DNA from: Bacteroidota bacterium
GTDB taxonomy: Bacteria; Bacteroidota; Bacteroidia; Bacteroidales; Prolixibacteraceae
DNA length: 10,980 nt
Direction of reading: 5' to 3'
Assembly: GCA_013203755.1 (NCBI GenBank)
Contig: JABMPI010000355.1
Span: 1-10,980 of the forward strand
Part shown: positions 6,799 through 10,980 of the stretch, piece by piece
How positions within the stretch are numbered: position 1 is the first letter of the stretch
Layout of the letters: each line of letters opens with the position of its first letter
Notes under the pieces: model-generated
The model's database searches: none
Told to the model about the DNA's origin: nothing
Seen by the model: the letters and a program-made list of their open reading frames with translations, nothing else
Program-made: the position numbers and the translations under genes

Positions 6799-8097
6799 TT
6801 AAATTTTCCATGGTTTACGATAAGGACGCTTCAATAATCTGCTTGCCATGTCGTCTCCAATAATTTCCATTTTCTCTGGATCCCATTTGATTTTTCGTTC
6901 GGTAAGCATTGAAATCTCACCAAGCAAAGCCACACTAATTGCTCGTAATCCAGTTCGTGCCGGAACAATTGGTTCTTCCCTGCTTTTTACACATTCGGTA
7001 AAGTTTGTAAAGTGGTTTCTACTGCGGTAAGGCATGTATCCATTTTCAGGAATTTCGGCATCTAGTAATTTCGGATCGCTGGCAATTAATCTGCCCCGAT
7101 CAACATTTATCCATCCTTCGGTACCAAAGAATGTTGCACCGCCTCCGTGTTCAAGTTTGCTGTTGTTTGCAACACGCATTTTCAAACCGTTTTCAAAGGT
7201 GTTCATTATGTCGTATTCAACCGGCGTATTGTAAATTCCTTTTCTTGGGTAATTTCCTTTTCCTTCAATTTCAACAGGTCCGGTGTGTTCCAAATCTGTC
7301 CCCCAAAGTGCAATGTCGATGTGGTGACCTGCCCAGTCTGTTAATTGACCGCCCGAGTAATCCATAATCCAACGCCAGTTCCAATGGAAAACCCCACGGA
7401 AAGGTACTTTGGGTGCTGGTCCTAACCAGAAATCCCAATCCAGACCTTCAGGAATATCGGTAGAAGGAGGTGCCATTTTATCTCTGTTGCCATTTGGTAA
7501 TCCAACTTCTACATATTTCACGTCGCCAATAATACCGTTTCGTAACAACTGAACAGCTCGGAAAAATTCTCCGCTCGACCGCTGCATACTTCCGGTTTGC
7601 CAAACGATATCATTTTTTTCAACCGCCTTTACAATTTCAATCCCATCGTCGATGGTGCGGCAAAGTGGCTTTTCTGCATAAACATCCAACCCTGCGTTTG
7701 CTACTGCTGTGTAAATAATCCCATGCCAATGGTCGGGCAGTGCAATTCCTACTGCATCCAACTTTTCTTTTGCCAGAAACTCTCTGTAATCTAAATGGTT
7801 GGTACAATCTTTATTGTCGTATGCAACACCTACAATGCCGGTTGCTCTATCGCGGTTCATTTTATCAACATCGCAAACCGATACAACTTGCACTTCCGGA
7901 TTTCGAAGCAGGTTTTTCATGTTGCCGGTTCCCTGAGAACCAACGCCTATGAATCCCATTACAATTCGCTCGCTTGCTGCAACATGTCCGTCTTTGCCGA
8001 GAGCAGATGCCGGAATAATTGTAGGTAAAAGAACCATGCCAGCCCCAGTTGCCAGTGTGTTTCTTAGAAATACTCTTCTGTTTGTTTTGTTTGTCAT
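6799..8097 (-). CDS. Tat-exported Gfo/Idh/MocA-family oxidoreductase
   Basis: A 432-residue NAD(P)-binding sugar oxidoreductase or GH109-like enzyme. The N-terminus has a twin-arginine signal (NRRVFLRNTLATGAG, R7-R8, followed by a hydrophobic segment to about residue 34), so it would be exported folded with its cofactor. The Rossmann domain follows: IGVGSQGTG with GxGxxG at 51-56, acidic CDVD (75-78) ending strand 2, and AEKPLCRT with the family's E-K-P at 142-144. The C-terminal substrate domain carries GGQLTDWAGHHIDIALWG (249-266), with the conserved His258/His259 and Asp261. Members with this layout either oxidise a sugar hydroxyl or use a transient oxidation to cleave glycosides (GH109). 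The sequence alone does not decide between them. It is first in the minus-strand series, 107 bases before the ThuA-like gene, and divergent from the rhamnosidase. It ends in a KPYRKPW-type basic/aromatic tail common in exported members. Confidence 0.93.
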   Translation of the reverse strand: MTNKTNRRVFLRNTLATGAGMVLLPTIIPASALGKDGHVAASERIVMGFIGVGSQGTGNMKNLLRNPEVQVVSVCDVDKMNRDRATGIVGVAYDNKDCTNHLDYREFLAKEKLDAVGIALPDHWHGIIYTAVANAGLDVYAEKPLCRTIDDGIEIVKAVEKNDIVWQTGSMQRSSGEFFRAVQLLRNGIIGDVKYVEVGLPNGNRDKMAPPSTDIPEGLDWDFWLGPAPKVPFRGVFHWNWRWIMDYSGGQLTDWAGHHIDIALWGTDLEHTGPVEIEGKGNYPRKGIYNTPVEYDIMNTFENGLKMRVANNSKLEHGGGATFFGTEGWINVDRGRLIASDPKLLDAEIPENGYMPYRSRNHFTNFTECVKSREEPIVPARTGLRAISVALLGEISMLTERKIKWDPEKMEIIGDDMASRLLKRPYRKPWKI

Positions 8098-8266
8098 TTT
8101 TTAGAATTTATTGGTTTTATATGCTGCTAATCTAATAATTCGGGAGGTGAATTCTAAATCATTGGGCTTAAATATCTATTTTTAGGGCAAAATTTTTAAA
8201 CAATGTATTTTTTATGTCATCTTGAATGCGTTGTAAACTTGTATTTGAAAAAATTAAATAAAACTA
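8098..8266. promoter_or_regulatory. Divergent intergenic region, expected to hold both promoters
   Basis: These 169 AT-rich bases separate the oxidoreductase and rhamnosidase start codons, so both promoters should lie here. I found no full match to the Bacteroidota TTTG / TAnnTTTG pair on either strand. The nearest is TGTATTTG at 8240-8247 on the plus strand, one mismatch from the -7 element. No clear operator palindrome was seen. Confidence 0.45.
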
Positions 8267-10888
8267 ATGAATTCAAAATTACTCCTCTTTTTAATGGTAT
8301 TTATTACCAGTCAATTTGTAGTTTCCTGTTCTTCAGAAAAAGTAAACTGGCCTGAACCTACACAAGAATCGAAACCCTGGACGCGTTGGTGGTGGCCAAA
8401 CAGTGCAGTTGATAAGGAGAACATTAAACGTGAATTACAAGAATTTGCAGATGCCGGAATTGGAGGTGTAGAAATTACGCCAATTTATGGGGTAGTTGGA
8501 GAGGAAGAGCGGGACATTGATTATTTGTCGGCGGAATTTATAGAGATGTTAAAATTTACAATTGCAGAGGCTAATAAATTAGGATTGGGTGTTGATTTAC
8601 CTCCCGGAAGTGGCTGGCGCTGTGGAGGGCCATTTGTTCCTCAGGAAAAAGGATTGTGGAATTTAAGGGTTGAAAAGTTCAACTTGAAAGCTGGTGAAAG
8701 CTGGGAACTTTCTGAAGAAATGGAAAATGCTGCGGCAATATCTTTTGTTTCTCTCGATGGTGAAACTCAGGTTTTAAAACCCGAAGTAAAATTTAAAGCC
8801 AACAACAGAGGAACTGTTTACGTTGCACTCAGAATAAACAGTGGAAACAAGGTGAAGCGCCCGGCAAAAGGCGGTGCTGGCTGGGCGATTGATACTTTTA
8901 ATAAAGAAATTACAGATTGGTATTTAAATGAATTCTGGCAAAAATTGGGAATTGATGAAGGAAAACTACGTTGCTTTTTTCATGATTCATTTGAATATAC
9001 AGGTGATTTTACAACACATTTTACCGAAGAATTTGAAAAACGACGAGGTTATAATTTAGCTGAATACTTATACGTTTTGGCGGGTGATTGCGAAGATAAA
9101 GAAATTGTAGCACGGGTAAAATCAGACTATCGCGAAACATTAGCCGATTTGGTTTTGGAGTCGTTTATTCAACCCATGACCAACTGGGCGAATAAACACA
9201 AAAGTATGAACCGAAATCAGGCACACGGTTCGCCGGGCAATATTTTGGATTTGTATGCAGCGTGCGACATTCCAGAAACAGAAATATTTCAAACTTTAAA
9301 CGAAACTTCATTAGATGTTTTTGTAAATAAATTTGCATCCTCTGCAGCAAATGTAACAGGGCAAAAATTGGTTTCGTCCGAAAGTTTTACCTGGCTGCAA
9401 GAGCATTGGACAGTTACTCCATCAGATTTGGTGCAAGCAACGAATCGCTTTTTTCTTGCCGGGGTAAATCACATGTTTTTTCATGGAACGTGTTATTCGC
9501 CAGAGGACGATGTTTGGCCGGGCTGGTTGTTTTATGCTTCAACACAATTGAATAACAGGAACCCACTGTGGCGAGAAATGCCCACGCTATTTACATACAT
9601 CGAACGTTCGCAAAACATTTTACAAAAATCGAAATCGCAAAACGATTTGTTAATTTATTGGCCGTATTACGATGTTGCAGCTAGCGAAGGAAGAATGTTT
9701 AATCATATTGGAGTAAATAAAGATGCAGGCTGGTTTTATGATCATCCTATCTCTGAACTGTCGGAAAAAATAATGGGGGAAGGTTTTACTCATGATTATA
9801 TTTCAGACAAACAACTGTTAAATTGTAAAGTATTAAATGGTGAAATTGTAAGTTCAGGGAATTCTACATACAAAGCAATTGTGATTCCGAAAACGGAATT
9901 TATTCCGGTAGCAACACTAAAGCAATTAGAGAAATTTATAGCAAACGGAGGAAAAGTTTATTTCGATGAATATTTGCCGAAAAGTGTTCCCGGCATGAAT
10001 GAACTTGAAAATAGGGTGGGGCAGTTAACTGAAGTGAAATCAACTATTTCTAAAGGAAAATGGGTTGGAAATGTTATTGCTTTACTTGCAAACGATAACG
10101 TTTCCTGCGAAAATTCATTGGCTGAAAAAGGCTTTCATTATTTAAAAATGAAATTGAATAATGAGGATTGGTATATGGTTTTTAACACCGGAACTACAAT
10201 GAAAGATGAATGGGTGGAACTGAATTCTTCTGCCAAATCGTATGTTTTTCTAAACCCTATGAATGGTGAAATTTCAAAGGCTGATAAAAAAGGAAACTCA
10301 ATTCGAATTCAGCTTGAACGAGAACAAGCTTTGTTTATAAAATGTGCGCAAACAGCTGTTGAAGCACCCTCTTTTTTTTATGATGAAGGAACAAAACAAC
10401 CGACTATTGATGGTGGACTCTGGAGAATTGAGTTTACTGAAGGCGGCCCTGTTTATCCTGGGAATTTGCAGGTTGATGATTTGTTGTCGTGGACCAAAAT
10501 TGGAGATCAGGAAAGTTGGCGCTATTCGGGATCGGCAAGATATGCTATGGAATTTAATTGGAGTGAAAAGTCAAATGTTGCGATTTTAAATCTGGGTGAT
10601 GTAAGAGATTGTGCCCGTGTTAATTTGAATGGAGAAGAGCTTGGTACTTTGCTGGGACCTGTTTTTAAAATGAAACTTGAAAACCTGATTCAAGGGGAAA
10701 ATAAATTGGAAATTGAGGTAACCAATGTTGCAGCCAACCGAATTCGTGATTTGGATAAACGTGGTATTATTTGGAGGAAATTTAAAGATATTAATTTGGT
10801 AAACATCGATTATAAACCTTTCGATGCTTCGGTTTGGGAAATTCGGGATGCCGGATTATTGGGGCCGGTTACTATAACTGGTTATTAA
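8267..10888 (+). CDS. GH106-like alpha-L-rhamnosidase lipoprotein
   Basis: An 873-residue lipoprotein (lipobox FVVSC, Cys21) that should remove terminal alpha-L-rhamnose from a glycan at the cell envelope. The start PWTRWWWPNSAVDKENIKRE (37-56) and AGIGGVEITPIYG (63-75) are hallmarks of the GH106 N-terminal barrel, as are LPPGSGWRCGGPFV (111-124) and VKRPAKGGAGWAIDTF (196-211). Glu243 in FFHDSFEY and Glu372 in LVSSESFTWL are the best candidates for the catalytic acid and base, about 130 residues apart as expected for inverting GH106 enzymes. HMFFHGTCYSPED (402-414) continues the barrel. Residues 530-690 include a Rossmann-like beta/alpha segment (YKAIVIPKTEFIPVATLKQL) and a beta domain, and 720-870 a galactose-binding-like jelly roll (RVNLNGEELGTLLGP, LEIEVTN). 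It is shorter than the roughly 1,000 or more residues common in GH106. It is the only plus-strand gene, divergent from the oxidoreductase. ATG at 8267 precedes the signal peptide. Confidence 0.88.
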   Translation: MNSKLLLFLMVFITSQFVVSCSSEKVNWPEPTQESKPWTRWWWPNSAVDKENIKRELQEFADAGIGGVEITPIYGVVGEEERDIDYLSAEFIEMLKFTIAEANKLGLGVDLPPGSGWRCGGPFVPQEKGLWNLRVEKFNLKAGESWELSEEMENAAAISFVSLDGETQVLKPEVKFKANNRGTVYVALRINSGNKVKRPAKGGAGWAIDTFNKEITDWYLNEFWQKLGIDEGKLRCFFHDSFEYTGDFTTHFTEEFEKRRGYNLAEYLYVLAGDCEDKEIVARVKSDYRETLADLVLESFIQPMTNWANKHKSMNRNQAHGSPGNILDLYAACDIPETEIFQTLNETSLDVFVNKFASSAANVTGQKLVSSESFTWLQEHWTVTPSDLVQATNRFFLAGVNHMFFHGTCYSPEDDVWPGWLFYASTQLNNRNPLWREMPTLFTYIERSQNILQKSKSQNDLLIYWPYYDVAASEGRMFNHIGVNKDAGWFYDHPISELSEKIMGEGFTHDYISDKQLLNCKVLNGEIVSSGNSTYKAIVIPKTEFIPVATLKQLEKFIANGGKVYFDEYLPKSVPGMNELENRVGQLTEVKSTISKGKWVGNVIALLANDNVSCENSLAEKGFHYLKMKLNNEDWYMVFNTGTTMKDEWVELNSSAKSYVFLNPMNGEISKADKKGNSIRIQLEREQALFIKCAQTAVEAPSFFYDEGTKQPTIDGGLWRIEFTEGGPVYPGNLQVDDLLSWTKIGDQESWRYSGSARYAMEFNWSEKSNVAILNLGDVRDCARVNLNGEELGTLLGPVFKMKLENLIQGENKLEIEVTNVAANRIRDLDKRGIIWRKFKDINLVNIDYKPFDASVWEIRDAGLLGPVTITGY

Positions 10889-10934
10889 ATCAGTGAGGCT
10901 TTGATTTTGAGAAACAAAATTAATTAGCCGAACT

Positions 10935-10958
10935 GATCCTGAGCGAAGTCGAAGGATC
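10935..10958. repeat. GATCCT...AGGATC inverted repeat with CCTGAGCGAAGTCGAAGG core
   Basis: A 6-base perfect stem (10935-10940 with 10953-10958) encloses GAGCGAAGTCGA. The core CCTGAGCGAAGTCGAAGG is a short repeat that I recognise from the intergenic regions of many bacterial genomes, Bacteroidota included. It lies 47 bases after the rhamnosidase stop; no T-run follows on the plus strand, so I call it a repeat rather than a terminator. Confidence 0.65.
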
Positions 10959-10980
10959 TCATGGTTTATATTCCCCGCCC

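Noticed and set aside
6794..6801. TAAATTTG on the minus strand, a match to the Bacteroidota -7 element TAnnTTTG, upstream of the ThuA-like gene
   Set aside because: No TTTG element was found at a suitable distance upstream, and an eight-base AT-rich match with two free positions is expected by chance in DNA of this composition.
8222..8247. Possible plus-strand promoter TTG / TGTATTTG before the rhamnosidase gene
   Set aside because: The -7 element has a mismatch in the TA and the spacing to the TTG is shorter than usual, so I did not list it as a promoter.
9165..9350. Short minus-strand frame inside the rhamnosidase gene
   Set aside because: It is antisense to a well-supported GH106-like barrel and has no domain.

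Overview
The window reads as a piece of a carbohydrate-degradation locus from a Bacteroidota bacterium, most likely a marine or sediment member of the Marinilabiliales/Prolixibacteraceae type. The DNA is AT-rich. There is an S1 sulfatase and a GH106-type alpha-L-rhamnosidase, lipoprotein signals are frequent, and the intergenic hairpin repeats (CCCCTCC/GGAGGGG, CCTGAGCGAAGTCGAAGG) are of a kind seen in this phylum. The taxonomic call below phylum level is inference.

Layout: five genes lie on the minus strand and one on the plus strand. Read in the direction of transcription, the minus-strand series starts at 8097. It runs: Tat-exported Gfo/Idh/MocA oxidoreductase (8097-6799), ThuA-like lipoprotein (6691-5447), S1 sulfatase lipoprotein with a C-terminal HEAT-like tail (5299-3425), secreted right-handed beta-helix protein of pectate-lyase-3 type (3294-2038), then a 521-base gap rich in hairpins and repeats. 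Last comes a large exported protein of no recognised family, possibly an alpha/alpha-toroid lyase (1516 to beyond position 1). Gaps between the first four are 107-147 bases, so they may be co-transcribed, although a perfect 16-bp hairpin sits between ThuA and the sulfatase. The plus-strand gene (8267-10888) is a GH106-like alpha-L-rhamnosidase lipoprotein, divergent from the oxidoreductase across a 169-base intergenic region.

All six products carry an export signal (three lipoboxes, one twin-arginine signal, two Sec-type N-termini), so the set should act in the periplasm or at the cell surface. Together they suggest desulfation, rhamnose removal, backbone cleavage by one or two lyase-like proteins, and oxidation of a sugar by the Tat oxidoreductase with the ThuA protein as partner. 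A sulfated, rhamnose-containing, possibly uronic-acid-containing glycan (ulvan-like or rhamnogalacturonan-like) is the natural guess, but the substrate is not proven by the sequence. No SusC/SusD pair, transporter, regulator or sulfatase-maturation enzyme is in the window.

The most interesting parts are the unassigned large protein at the left edge, the exported oxidoreductase/ThuA pair (a possible periplasmic keto-sugar route), and the dense repeat field at 1695-2024. No RNA genes, CRISPR arrays, transposases or phage genes were seen.
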